Of a DNA stretch of 13,882 nucleotides, positions 5,648-12,697 are shown piece by piece. Under the pieces are notes generated by a model that searched no databases, had not been told where the DNA came from, and saw only the letters and a list, made by a program, of their open reading frames with translations. Source of the stretch: an uncultured Selenomonadales bacterium (GTDB lineage: Bacteria > Bacillota > Negativicutes > Selenomonadales > Selenomonadaceae). The DNA lies in contig CAMVAG010000032.1 in NCBI GenBank assembly GCA_947165405.1, positions 1 to 13,882 on the forward strand. Direction: 5' to 3'. Every line of letters starts with the position of its first letter. The stretch's first letter is position 1. The translations under genes and the position numbers were made by a program.

Positions 5648-7078
5648 ATGAAGAAGACAGTAGCAGCAGCCCTTGCAGCAGCGTTTGTTATGGGCGCAAG
5701 TGCAACCACGTTGGCAGCAGCCAATCCGTTCAGCGATGTTCCGGCGGGTCACTGGGCATATAACTCGGTTGCCAAACTCGCAGCAGAAGGCGTTATCGAA
5801 GGTTACGGCGACGGAACCTATCGCGGCGACAGAAACATCACCCGTTATGAAATGGCACAGATGATTGCAAAGGCTATGGCGAAGAACCCGACCGGCGCAA
5901 ACAAAGCCGAACTCGACAGACTCGCTGCCGAATTCCGTGATGAACTCGATGCTCTCGGCGTTCGCGTTGCCGAACTCGAAAAGTATGCCGACAAAGTTGT
6001 TTGGCAGGGCAAAATCGAGTACACCTACAAGAACCACAGAACCGACGATGTTTGGGCTGACCAACGCCGCCGTCACCACAGCACCAGCAAGCACACCCGC
6101 GTTAAGCAGGACGACTGGCTCTTCCGCTTCGAGCCTATCGCTTACGTCAACGACCACTGGACACTCCGCGCTCGTATTGACGCACACGTCGACATGAGCC
6201 ATGACACCTCCAGCAGCTTCGAACTGGTTCGTGGTTGGGCACAAGGTGATTACGACAACTTCCAAATCAAAGTCGGTCGCGTTCCCCTCTACACCAATGA
6301 AGACGGTTTGATCTGGGATACTGAATACAGCGGCGGCGAAATTACCTTCGGCAAACTCGCTAACGGCTTGAGAGCCACCATCTACGGCGGCCGCCTCAAG
6401 GCTGATACAGTCAACGGTGCCATCCGCAATGCAGGTTCCTGGAACGGACGTCAAGACGGCGTCAGCGCGAATGATCGTTGGAACGAAGCAACCGGCAGAC
6501 TCGGCTCGGACAGCGAACATACTTCCAGCTTCGTCGCGGTTAACGTTCAATACGACCCGGGCCCCAAGGGTCTCTTCGGCGGCTTAGGTTACTACCACAT
6601 CAAAGACAAAGATCTGAAAGCTATCGGATTCTATGACGAGAACGAAGCTTACGTCCCCAACTACTTCTACAGCAAAAATGGCACCACTGACAAAGCGAAC
6701 ATCTGGTCTGTCAACCTCGGCTGGCGTCTCGGCAAAGTTCAAGTTTGGGGCGCATACGCGAAGAACTCCAAAGCCGACTACGAGAACAAATCCTGGCAAG
6801 CACTCGTTCGTTACGGCAACCTCTACGGCGGCGGCAACCAGAGCACCAAGAAGGGGCAATGGGGTGTTTGGGCAGGTTACAAATACTTCGGCTCCAACAC
6901 CTCCTTCAAAGGTATTAACTGGGATGACGTTTATGCCGGCACCAAAGGCTTCGTTGCAGGCGCATCTTGGGCTCCGATGGACAGAATCGTCCTTATCGGC
7001 AAATACTTCAAGGGCAAATACATTGAAGGCCCCGGCGATGCAGAGCGTCTCTTCGGTCGTGTCGAATTCTTCTTCTAA
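5648..7078 (+). CDS. SLH-domain outer membrane porin, OmpM/Mep45 type (second copy)
   Basis: Paralogue of the preceding gene with the same architecture: signal peptide 1-23 (TLA cleavage signal), one SLH domain at about 26-78 with ITRYEMA, coiled-coil helix near 85-115, and a beta-barrel ending in VEFFF. The mature protein is 29 residues longer overall (476 versus 447) and the barrel has clearly diverged, though blocks such as NDHWT, FELVR, GDYD, KVGR and WDTE are shared. The ATG at 5648 is chosen over the in-frame ATG at 5639, because the latter overlaps the AAGGAGG site (5632-5638), while 5648 stands 9 nt after it and opens with the MKKTVAAALAAAF signal peptide. It has its own promoter, leader and terminator. 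Codon use is of the highly expressed type. Confidence 0.94.
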   Translation: MKKTVAAALAAAFVMGASATTLAAANPFSDVPAGHWAYNSVAKLAAEGVIEGYGDGTYRGDRNITRYEMAQMIAKAMAKNPTGANKAELDRLAAEFRDELDALGVRVAELEKYADKVVWQGKIEYTYKNHRTDDVWADQRRRHHSTSKHTRVKQDDWLFRFEPIAYVNDHWTLRARIDAHVDMSHDTSSSFELVRGWAQGDYDNFQIKVGRVPLYTNEDGLIWDTEYSGGEITFGKLANGLRATIYGGRLKADTVNGAIRNAGSWNGRQDGVSANDRWNEATGRLGSDSEHTSSFVAVNVQYDPGPKGLFGGLGYYHIKDKDLKAIGFYDENEAYVPNYFYSKNGTTDKANIWSVNLGWRLGKVQVWGAYAKNSKADYENKSWQALVRYGNLYGGGNQSTKKGQWGVWAGYKYFGSNTSFKGINWDDVYAGTKGFVAGASWAPMDRIVLIGKYFKGKYIEGPGDAERLFGRVEFFF

Positions 7079-7120
7079 GCCGACACTTTCAACCGAAACA
7101 ATTTCATAAAGTAAATAACG

Positions 7121-7150
7121 GGAGTCTCCGAGAAATCGGAGGCTCCTTTG
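7121..7150 (+). terminator. Terminator hairpin after the second ompM
   Basis: An 11-bp stem, GGAGTCTCCGA (7121-7131) with TCGGAGGCTCC (7136-7146), one T-G wobble, GAAA tetraloop, followed by the interrupted T-run TTTGATTT. The hairpin is strong and the T-tract is weak, so some read-through into lpxC is conceivable. Confidence 0.8.
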
Positions 7151-7236
7151 ATTTACGGCTTGAAAAATTTTTTGTACGTGATTCTTCACCGCGCTTTTTT
7201 TGCATTTCATGAAAAATTTCACATTAATTATAAGGG

Positions 7237-7266
7237 TTGCTTTTAGAAAATTATTAATGCTATAAT
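7237..7266 (+). promoter_or_regulatory. Promoter of the lpxC operon (extended -10)
   Basis: Perfect TATAAT (7261-7266) preceded by TG at 7258-7259 (extended -10), with TTGCTT (7237-7242) as a partial -35 at an 18-nt spacing. It is the only clear promoter seen for lpxC through thiN. Confidence 0.75.
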
Positions 7267-7298
7267 AAACAGGAATTTTTTCGGAAGGAGGCTAAATC

Positions 7299-8153
7299 TT
7301 GCCGAAACAAAGAACTTTAAAGAGCAAAATTTCCTGCGTCGGCGTCGGACTTCATTCGGGCAAAGAGGTTCGGCTTGAGCTCAAACCCGGCGACGTTGAC
7401 AGCGGGATAATTTTTATGCGAACAGATTTACCCGACCGCCCGCAGATTCGCGCGACCGCCGATAAAGTTACGACCACTCTTCGGGCAACGACTCTTGCGG
7501 AGAACGGCGCGAAAGTTTTCACAATCGAACACCTCATGAGCGCGCTCAACGCTTGCCGAATCGACAACTGCACGATTGAACTCGACGCGGAAGAGCCGCC
7601 CGTCCTAAACGGCAACTCAATCGACTTCTTTAAAATGATTCAAGCAGCGGGCGTCGTCGAACAGGACAAGGAGCGCAAAGTTATTCGGCTTGAAAAAATT
7701 TATCGTGTCGACGGCGAGGAGGGTAAGCGTTTTGTCATGGCTCTGCCCTGTGACGGTTTTCGCGTAAGTTTCGTTTCGGTCAATCCTCACCCGCTGATTG
7801 GAATTCAATACGGCGACTTCAACATCACCGAAGAAATTTACGAGCGGGAAATTGCGCCTGCGCGGACGATTGCCTACGAGAAAGAAATTGACGCACTTCG
7901 AGCAATGGGCTTGGGGCTCGGCGGCACACTTGAAAATGTCATCGTCTACAACGACGCGGGCTGGCTCAATAAACTCAATTATCCCGACGAACTCGTTCGC
8001 CACAAAATTTTGGACGTTATCGGAGACATGCGCCTTGCAGGCATTTTTAATTGTCATATCGTGGCGGCGGCGTCGGGTCACGAACTGAATACTCGGCTTG
8101 CAAAAAAAATTTACGAAGACTTTTATCGATTAGGAATGAGGAATGAGGAATGA
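7299..8153 (+). CDS. lpxC: UDP-3-O-acyl-N-acetylglucosamine deacetylase LpxC
   Basis: Zinc amidase catalysing the committed step of lipid A synthesis in the cytoplasm, removing acetate from UDP-3-O-acyl-GlcNAc. All signature residues are present: H78 in IEHLMSAL, H235 and D239 in HKILDVIGD (zinc ligands, matching E. coli H79, H238, D242) and H261 in SGHEL. The N-terminus GVGLHSGK is typical. The start is TTG, 7 nt after AAGGAGG, and the protein begins right at the conserved domain. The 284 residues are slightly fewer than in E. coli (305). The last residues (GMRNEE) are encoded by a GAATGAG heptanucleotide repeat, so the native C-terminus may have been overwritten. It is the first gene of the lipid A operon. 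Confidence 0.97.
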   Translation: MPKQRTLKSKISCVGVGLHSGKEVRLELKPGDVDSGIIFMRTDLPDRPQIRATADKVTTTLRATTLAENGAKVFTIEHLMSALNACRIDNCTIELDAEEPPVLNGNSIDFFKMIQAAGVVEQDKERKVIRLEKIYRVDGEEGKRFVMALPCDGFRVSFVSVNPHPLIGIQYGDFNITEEIYEREIAPARTIAYEKEIDALRAMGLGLGGTLENVIVYNDAGWLNKLNYPDELVRHKILDVIGDMRLAGIFNCHIVAAASGHELNTRLAKKIYEDFYRLGMRNEE

Positions 8154-8194
8154 GGAATGGTTACCGTTACCTAATTAATTCCTAATTCCTCATT
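8132..8194. repeat. Heptanucleotide repeat forming a long hairpin between lpxC and fabZ
   Basis: About three to four copies of the heptamer AATGAGG run across the end of lpxC (8135-8158). A facing arm, 8178-8194, is the reverse complement of 8142-8158 with 16 of 17 positions matching. The 19-nt loop contains GTTACC twice. The hairpin ends 6-7 nt before the fabZ ribosome binding site. There is no T-run, so it is not an obvious terminator; it could be a processing or attenuation site or a small dispersed repeat. Confidence 0.75.
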
Positions 8195-8214
8195 GTTAAA
8201 AAGGAGCGATATAG

Positions 8215-8655
8215 ATGGTATTGGAAATCGAAGACATTATGAAAATTTTGCCGCACCGCCCGCCCATGCTTTTGGTCGACAGAATTTTGGAAATAGATCC
8301 TTTCCGGTCGGCGACGGGCTCAAAAAATGTCACAATGAACGAGCCGCAATTCGCCGGACACTTCCCGGGACATCCCATAATGCCGGGCGTCCTCATATTG
8401 GAGGCAATGGCGCAAGTGGGCGGCGTGGCAATGCTCTATCCCGAAGAACATCGCGGGAAAATCGCGCTCTTCGGAGGCATGGACAATATCAAGTTCAAAA
8501 AAATGGTCGTGCCCGGCGATACCCTCATAACCAAAGCCGAGATTCTCAAAGTGCGCGGGCTCTTCGGCGTCTTGCACACGGACGGCTATGTTGACGATAA
8601 ACTCGTCGCCGTCGCCGATTTTACTTTCGCGCTCAAAGGAAGAAATGAGCTGTGA
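8215..8655 (+). CDS. fabZ: 3-hydroxyacyl-ACP dehydratase FabZ
   Basis: Hot-dog-fold dehydratase of type II fatty acid synthesis, converting 3-hydroxyacyl-ACP to trans-2-enoyl-ACP. The 146-residue protein has the N-terminal IMKILPHRPPMLLVDR signature, the catalytic H49 in GHFPGHP and E63 in LILEAMAQ, the same 14-residue spacing as E. coli H54/E68. AAGGAG sits 8-9 nt before the ATG. It competes with LpxA for 3-hydroxyacyl-ACP, which explains the frequent lpxC-fabZ-lpxA linkage. lpxA follows after 18 nt, so the two are likely co-translated. Confidence 0.97.
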   Translation: MVLEIEDIMKILPHRPPMLLVDRILEIDPFRSATGSKNVTMNEPQFAGHFPGHPIMPGVLILEAMAQVGGVAMLYPEEHRGKIALFGGMDNIKFKKMVVPGDTLITKAEILKVRGLFGVLHTDGYVDDKLVAVADFTFALKGRNEL

Positions 8656-8673
8656 GGCCTTAGGAGAAATACA

Positions 8674-9501
8674 ATGATTAAATTGGAAAGCAACGGCGAA
8701 ACAGGCACAATCATTCACCCCAGCGCGGTCGTCTCGCCTAAGGCGATTATCGGCGAAAATGTTACAATCGGTCCTTACTGCGTGATTGCCGAAGACGTTG
8801 AAATCGGTGACGGGTCGATTATCGGTCCGCATGCCGTTATCGAAAAATGGACAAGCTTGGGCAAAGAGTGCAGAGTTTATCAATTCGCCAGTGTCGGAGC
8901 CGAACCGCAAGATTTGAAATTCAAAGGCGAACGCAGCTACACAATCATAGGCGACAGGACGACGATCCGCGAAGGTGCAACGATTCACAGGGCGACGGGC
9001 GAAGGCAACGAAACGCGTATCGGCAACGACTGCCTGCTTATGGCTTACATTCACGTGGCGCACAACTGCACGCTCGGCAATCACGTCATCATGTCGAACT
9101 TGGCAAGCTGCGCGGGTCATGCGATGGTTGAGGACAGAGTCGTTATCGGCGGCATGGCGGGCGTTCATCAATTCGTGAAAATCGGACGCAATGCAATGGT
9201 CGGCGGCATGAGCAAACTTGTCCAAGACGTGGTGCCCTATACAATCGTCGACGGTCACCCCGCAAAAGTCGTCGGCTTAAACAACGTCGGCATATCGCGG
9301 GCGGGCATCCCCCTTGAAAGTCGTCGGCTGATAAAAAAAGCTTATAAGATTCTCTATCGTTCGGGCTTGAGTTTGCCGGAAGCAATCGCCGTCATTGAAC
9401 AGGAAGTTGACTCTTGCGAGGAAGTCGAACACTTACTTAGATTTTTGCGCAATGCGGAGCGCGGCATTTGTCGTGAGCGTCGTGACTTTGATGATAAATA
9501 A
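8674..9501 (+). CDS. lpxA: UDP-N-acetylglucosamine O-acyltransferase LpxA
   Basis: Trimeric cytoplasmic acyltransferase of the first lipid A step, moving a 3-hydroxyacyl chain from ACP to UDP-GlcNAc. The N-terminal two thirds is a left-handed beta helix of hexapeptide repeats (for example IHPSAVVSPKAIIGENVTIG). H127 and H130 occur in YIHVAHNC, matching E. coli H122 and the catalytic H125. GGMAGVHQFVKIG and the helical C-terminal domain after VGLNNVGISRAGI are typical. The 275 residues include about ten extra N-terminal residues. The ribosome site TAGGAG precedes the ATG by about 8 nt. It is third in the operon. Confidence 0.97.
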   Translation: MIKLESNGETGTIIHPSAVVSPKAIIGENVTIGPYCVIAEDVEIGDGSIIGPHAVIEKWTSLGKECRVYQFASVGAEPQDLKFKGERSYTIIGDRTTIREGATIHRATGEGNETRIGNDCLLMAYIHVAHNCTLGNHVIMSNLASCAGHAMVEDRVVIGGMAGVHQFVKIGRNAMVGGMSKLVQDVVPYTIVDGHPAKVVGLNNVGISRAGIPLESRRLIKKAYKILYRSGLSLPEAIAVIEQEVDSCEEVEHLLRFLRNAERGICRERRDFDDK

Positions 9502-9522
9502 TTTTCGGCGGAAGTGTTTCTT

Positions 9523-9876
9523 ATGACTAATCTGGAAATCGCTCGTGTGGCAAAAGTAATGGCAAGGAAATGCAGACGCGGTTTAAAGAAGTGCAATATA
9601 AAACTTGACGACGCAAGCGAAAGCATTATCTGCGAATACGTTCAAACGGAGCTGACCAACTGGCGACGCGAAAATAAATACATTCCGGAATTATCGGTGC
9701 AATTTATTCAAGAAATTTTATCGCGGCGTCTTAATGAAACGACGACTCCTTATGAAACTGCCGAAACTTTGAAACTCATCTTTGCAAACCTGCCCGCCCT
9801 CTTCGACAGAATTCAACGCGAACGAGAATCCGAAGCCAAAGAGCTTGCCGCCAAATTGCCCGCGATTAAAGTTTAG
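9523..9876 (+). CDS. Small helical protein of unknown function in the lipid A operon
   Basis: A 117-residue protein I do not recognise. It lacks a signal peptide and membrane segments, and is charged and probably all-helical. The N-terminal third is basic (ARKCRRGLKKCNI), a middle stretch reads ICEYVQTELTNWRRENKYI, and the C-terminus is a charged helix (RIQRERESEAKELAAKL). The ATG at 9523 is preferred over an in-frame GTG at 9514, because the GGAAG purine stretch (9510-9514) overlaps the GTG but is well placed for the ATG. It lies 21 nt after lpxA and 31 nt before lpxI in the same orientation, so it is co-transcribed with lipid A genes. A regulatory or accessory role in envelope synthesis is only a guess from position. 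Confidence 0.75.
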   Translation: MTNLEIARVAKVMARKCRRGLKKCNIKLDDASESIICEYVQTELTNWRRENKYIPELSVQFIQEILSRRLNETTTPYETAETLKLIFANLPALFDRIQRERESEAKELAAKLPAIKV

Positions 9877-9907
9877 AAAACTGAATAATAAATCGGAGGT
9901 CTTTTTA

Positions 9908-10711
9908 ATGGAAAAACTCGGTATATTGGCGGGAGCAGGGAAACTGCCCGTCGAGAGTGCCCGTGCCGCCGCTCAACTGGGCTATGAAGTTTATGCCGTC
10001 GGATTGTTGGCGGAAAGCGACCCGCAAATCGCGCAGTTCGCAAAGGATTTTCAATTTATCAGCGTCGCACAACTTGACGCGATTTTAAATTACTTGAAGA
10101 GCAATCAAATTCAAAAGGTCACGATGATCGGCAAAGTCACGAAGGAACTTTTATTCAACGGCGCAGTTCAGCCCGACGCCCGCATGTTGCAACTTATCAT
10201 GTCCCTGCCCGACAGAAAAGACGATACGATTATGATGGCGTTCGTTCGTGAGCTGGCAAAGGCAGGCATTCAAGCCTTCGACCAAACCAAGTTGATTAGA
10301 AATCTCATGCCGCGCAGAGGGACAATCACTCAACGCGAGCCGACCGAACAGGAAAAACAAGATATGGAATTCGGCTTCCGCATTGCCAAAGAACTCGGAC
10401 GCTTCGACATAGGTCAAACGGTCGTCGTGAAAAATCGTGCGGTCATGGCTTTGGAGGCGATTGAAGGAACGGACGCTTGCATTGAACGCGGCGGAAAATT
10501 GGCTTGCGGCGGAGCTGTCGTCGCGAAAGTTTCAAAGCCTCAACAAGACAATCGATTCGACGTTCCCACCGTCGGCTATCGAACGATTGAAAATATGGTC
10601 AATGTCGGAGCAAGTGCTTTGGCTATCGAGGCGGGCAAAACTTTATTGGTCGAGCGGGCGCAGATGATTGCCTTAGCCGACGCCAAAGGTATTTCAATCG
10701 TCGCCATGTGA
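9908..10711 (+). CDS. lpxI: UDP-2,3-diacylglucosamine pyrophosphatase LpxI
   Basis: LpxI (DUF1009 family) hydrolyses UDP-2,3-diacyl-glucosamine to lipid X and UMP, the step done by LpxH in enterobacteria. The 267-residue protein opens with the family N-terminus (LGILAGAGKLPVE) and contains MIGKVTKELLFNG, the LPDRKDDTIM segment with its acidic pair, FGFRIAKELGRFDIGQTVVV, the VMALEAIEGTDACIERGG block, and a C-terminal IEAGKTLLVER stretch. The start ATG at 9908 follows GGAGG by 8 nt; the frame is open further upstream but only within the preceding gene. lpxB often follows lpxI in related gene clusters, but here a thiamine gene follows. Confidence 0.94.
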   Translation: MEKLGILAGAGKLPVESARAAAQLGYEVYAVGLLAESDPQIAQFAKDFQFISVAQLDAILNYLKSNQIQKVTMIGKVTKELLFNGAVQPDARMLQLIMSLPDRKDDTIMMAFVRELAKAGIQAFDQTKLIRNLMPRRGTITQREPTEQEKQDMEFGFRIAKELGRFDIGQTVVVKNRAVMALEAIEGTDACIERGGKLACGGAVVAKVSKPQQDNRFDVPTVGYRTIENMVNVGASALAIEAGKTLLVERAQMIALADAKGISIVAM

Positions 10712-10752
10712 AAAGGTTTTGGTCAAATACAACGGAGGAGCGGGCGTTTAAC

Positions 10753-10782
10753 TTGCCCAAGCACGACAAAATATTAAAATGA
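10753..10782 (+). CDS. Possible 9-residue leader peptide coupled to thiN
   Basis: A TTG at 10753 opens MPKHDKILK and stops at TGA 10780-10782, overlapping the thiN ATG (10779) in an ATGA junction. GGAGGAG at 10734-10740 is the only good ribosome site in this gap. It is 12 nt from this TTG but 38 nt from the thiN ATG, which has none of its own. Translation of the small frame could therefore deliver ribosomes to thiN. The spacing is long and the frame is very short, so this is tentative; it could also be the remnant of a lost gene. Confidence 0.3.
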   Translation: MPKHDKILK

Positions 10783-11459
10783 AACTTCCGCAATGTGAAA
10801 TTTTTTATTCGACAACTTCCGCGCAGGAAATTTTGTTTGTGAGCGGCGGACGAGTTCCGAGCCGCGAATTTTTTTTGAGCATTTCAAGCGGGCGGAAAAT
10901 TTTTTGTATCGACAAGGGCATTGAACTTTGTCGAGCGTGCGAGGTTGTCCCGAATTTTTTAATCGGCGACTTCGACAGCGCGAATCAATCCGCCGTCGAG
11001 TGGGCGCGTGAAAAAAAAATCCCCGTCGAAAAATATCCCGTCGACAAAGATTTTACCGACACGCAACTTGCTTTGAGCCGAGCCGCAGAAATTTTCGGGG
11101 AACACGTCGCGATTTTGACGGCTTGTTTCGGAGGACGCTTCGACCATCTTTACGGCACGATTTTTACTTGCGCGGCACTTGACCGAAAAATTTTCCTCGC
11201 CGATGAGCACGAAATTATTTTTTTTCTGCGCGGCGGCGAATCCGTCGAAGTGAAATTTTTTCAAAAGCCGCTTGCAGTTTCTTTGTTGCCGATGACGAAT
11301 TTTTGTGAGGGCGTTAAAACGAAAAATCTTCACTGGGAACTTGACGGCGCGACTTTGACACAAACTTTCCCGAACGCCGTGAGCAATCGCATTGAAGACG
11401 AAAAAATTTTTTTGAGCCTCGAACGCGGAACGCTTGCGATTTACTTTTGCTTTGAATAA
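10779..11459 (+). CDS. thiN: Thiamine pyrophosphokinase
   Basis: Cytoplasmic enzyme that transfers pyrophosphate from ATP to thiamine, giving thiamine diphosphate. The 226 residues carry the family motifs in order: CIDKGIELC (the usual ADGG-like site), GDFDS at 63-67, DKDFTDTQLAL at 89-99 and GGRFDH at 118-123, followed by a short beta domain that includes a SNRI-like motif near 205. The start ATG lacks a close ribosome site (see the leader peptide entry), and the frame is stopped at 10749, so no longer N-terminus is possible. It is the last gene of the lipid A operon and has no obvious metabolic link to it. The sequence is rich in AAAATTTT-type tracts, unlike the porin genes. Confidence 0.92.
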   Translation: MKLPQCEIFYSTTSAQEILFVSGGRVPSREFFLSISSGRKIFCIDKGIELCRACEVVPNFLIGDFDSANQSAVEWAREKKIPVEKYPVDKDFTDTQLALSRAAEIFGEHVAILTACFGGRFDHLYGTIFTCAALDRKIFLADEHEIIFFLRGGESVEVKFFQKPLAVSLLPMTNFCEGVKTKNLHWELDGATLTQTFPNAVSNRIEDEKIFLSLERGTLAIYFCFE

Positions 11460-11463
11460 AAAA

Positions 11464-11498
11464 ATCCCGCCGAATTTTTTCGACGGGATAAATTTTTT
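11464..11498. terminator. Bidirectional terminator between thiN and the minus-strand operon
   Basis: ATCCCG (11464-11469) pairs with CGGGAT (11484-11489), then a C-A mismatch, then CGAA/TTCG around a TTTT loop. It is followed by TTTTTTT on the plus strand and preceded by a run of A (T on the minus strand), so it can stop transcription from both converging operons. Confidence 0.88.
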
Positions 11499-11510
11499 TC
11501 CGAAAATTTT

Positions 11511-11861
11511 TTATCCGAGAAGAATTTTTTTGTTGTTGAGAATTTCGACGCCGGGCGCACACGCTCCGCAATCGCAATACTTCGCGCCGCTCGCCTTGAG
11601 TTCGTCAGCATGAGCGGCGAATTTTTTTGCGCCTTCCGCCCCGAAAATTTGAATCGCCTCTTTCGAATGAGCAAACGGAACCAAATCATCAACCGTCGTG
11701 ATGTCTTCCTCAAGCTCTGCGATAAGATTTTGCGCGGCAGATTTTTCGTTCGCGGTGCCGAGTGCGTCGAAATAATTTTTGACAGCCGCTTTGAGTTGGG
11801 CGCAGCAAGAGGGAGCCGCCGCCATCGCTTTAATTTTTTCAATCAATGTTTGCTTGTCCAT
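11511..11861 (-). CDS. Small protein with C-terminal CxCxxC motif, function unknown
   Basis: A 116-residue soluble protein with no signal peptide. It has an adjacent cysteine pair C19-C20 in APSCCAQL near the N-terminus, a helical middle with EEDITTVDDLVPFAHS, and C96-x-C98-xx-C101 (YCDCGAC) near the end, suggesting metal or Fe-S binding or redox chemistry. I recall similar small Firmicutes proteins carrying a loose chaperone-like label in databases, but the sequence shows no Hsp90 domain and I would not transfer that name. GGAGG stands 8 nt before the ATG. It is the last gene of the minus-strand operon, 21 nt after the TSCPD gene. Confidence 0.85.
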   Translation of the reverse strand: MDKQTLIEKIKAMAAAPSCCAQLKAAVKNYFDALGTANEKSAAQNLIAELEEDITTVDDLVPFAHSKEAIQIFGAEGAKKFAAHADELKASGAKYCDCGACAPGVEILNNKKILLG

Positions 11862-11882
11862 TTTGAAACCTCCAAAAAAATT

Positions 11883-12146
11883 TTAAGCCGTGCGAGACTT
11901 CAAAGCCTCGTCAATCGCTATAGAAAGTTGGTCGGTGCAAGAAGTTCCGCGTGCACCGCAAGGATTGCCGCGCAGAAGGTCGGCGATTTCTTTGGCGTCC
12001 TTGCCCTCGACGAGCTTGCCGATAGCCGGAAGATTGCCGGGGCAGCCGCCAAAAAATTTCACGTCATGCAATTTGCCTTCCGCGTCCAAAGAAAAATTAA
12101 TCTGCTTCGAACAAACGCGTTGCGGTGTAAAAGTGTAGCTCTCCAT
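11883..12146 (-). CDS. TSCPD-domain protein (TIGR03905-like)
   Basis: An 87-residue stand-alone TSCPD domain, related to the C-terminal domain of class II ribonucleotide reductases. Four cysteines fit the family: C12 in RVCSKQI, C35 in GGCPGN, C63 in NPCG and C70 in GTSCTDQL, where the usual TSCPDQL has T in place of P. The cysteines suggest metal or Fe-S binding; the cellular role is not established to my knowledge. Its ATG directly abuts the kptA stop codon, and its AAAGGAG ribosome site lies within the last kptA codons, so translation is probably coupled. Confidence 0.9.
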   Translation of the reverse strand: MESYTFTPQRVCSKQINFSLDAEGKLHDVKFFGGCPGNLPAIGKLVEGKDAKEIADLLRGNPCGARGTSCTDQLSIAIDEALKSRTA

Positions 12147-12668
12147 TTAAAAACTCTCCTTTAAATATTTTGCGGGGACGTGTTCGGTGAGCCAAACGCC
12201 GTTGACCGAACGAAAAAATTTGTAGCCGTCGACGAACATCTTGCCGCTCTCGACGACAAAAATTTTCGGGACACCGTGCCGCCGCCCGACTTTGGTCGCC
12301 GTGTCAATATCGCTCGACAAATGAACGTAAATCCTCGACATTTTCAGCAAACCTTGTGCATTAATCGACGCACCAAATTTTTCGCCAGTGCCGTGATACA
12401 AAATTTCGGGCGGCGCAAGTTCGGCAAGCTCCACGTCGACGGGGATTGAGTGCCCTTGATTGGCTCGAATCAATTTTTTGTCCGCGCTGAAAGAATATCG
12501 TTGCTTCTCGTCAGTCGCAACTATCTGCTCAAGCGTCGCTCTGTCAAGATTTTTCACGCGGCGAATCAATTCCTCGACATCCGCCCAGCCGTGCTCGTCA
12601 AGTTCAATCCCGACAATCTGCGGCTTGTGGCGAAGTATCAAGCTCAAAAATTTGCTCGTCGACTTCAA
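12147..12668 (-). CDS. kptA: RNA 2'-phosphotransferase (Tpt1/KptA family)
   Basis: NAD+-dependent enzyme that removes an internal RNA 2'-phosphate, giving ADP-ribose 1'',2''-cyclic phosphate and nicotinamide. In fungi it finishes tRNA splicing; the bacterial substrate is unsettled. From the TTG at 12668, R13-H14 in LILRHKP, R68 in IRANQGHS, H92-G93-T94 in LYHGTG and R112 near YVHLS match the family's NAD/RNA-binding and catalytic motifs. This TTG is chosen because GGGAGG stands 8 nt upstream and the protein then starts MKSTSKFLSLILRH, as in homologues. An upstream in-frame TTG (12696-12698) touches the -10 box, so it should not be in the mRNA. The protein has 173 residues. It is the first gene of a three-gene operon. 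Confidence 0.93.
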   Translation of the reverse strand: MKSTSKFLSLILRHKPQIVGIELDEHGWADVEELIRRVKNLDRATLEQIVATDEKQRYSFSADKKLIRANQGHSIPVDVELAELAPPEILYHGTGEKFGASINAQGLLKMSRIYVHLSSDIDTATKVGRRHGVPKIFVVESGKMFVDGYKFFRSVNGVWLTEHVPAKYLKESF

Positions 12669-12697
12669 ACACGTTGCCTCCCAAAAAATTTTTTTCA

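Noticed and set aside
5630..6550. A 306-codon open frame on the minus strand across the second porin and its leader
   Set aside because: It mirrors the porin coding sequence; a similar shadow exists opposite the first porin. Cys-rich and Val/Ala-rich content without domains is typical of antisense frames.
8153..8200. Treating the lpxC-fabZ hairpin as a terminator
   Set aside because: No T-run follows the stem, and the downstream essential genes have no promoter of their own that I can see.
8320..9258. A 312-codon minus-strand frame spanning fabZ and lpxA
   Set aside because: Both plus-strand genes are certain from active-site residues; the antisense frame lacks a ribosome site and protein-like pattern.
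11610..12164. A 184-codon plus-strand frame opposite the minus-strand operon
   Set aside because: It overlaps two well-supported minus-strand genes with good ribosome sites and conserved cysteine motifs.
2..12668. A functional ADP-ribose system formed by the ADP-ribosylglycohydrolase and KptA
   Set aside because: They are more than 11 kb apart, on opposite strands, in different operons; shared ADP-ribose chemistry alone does not support a link.
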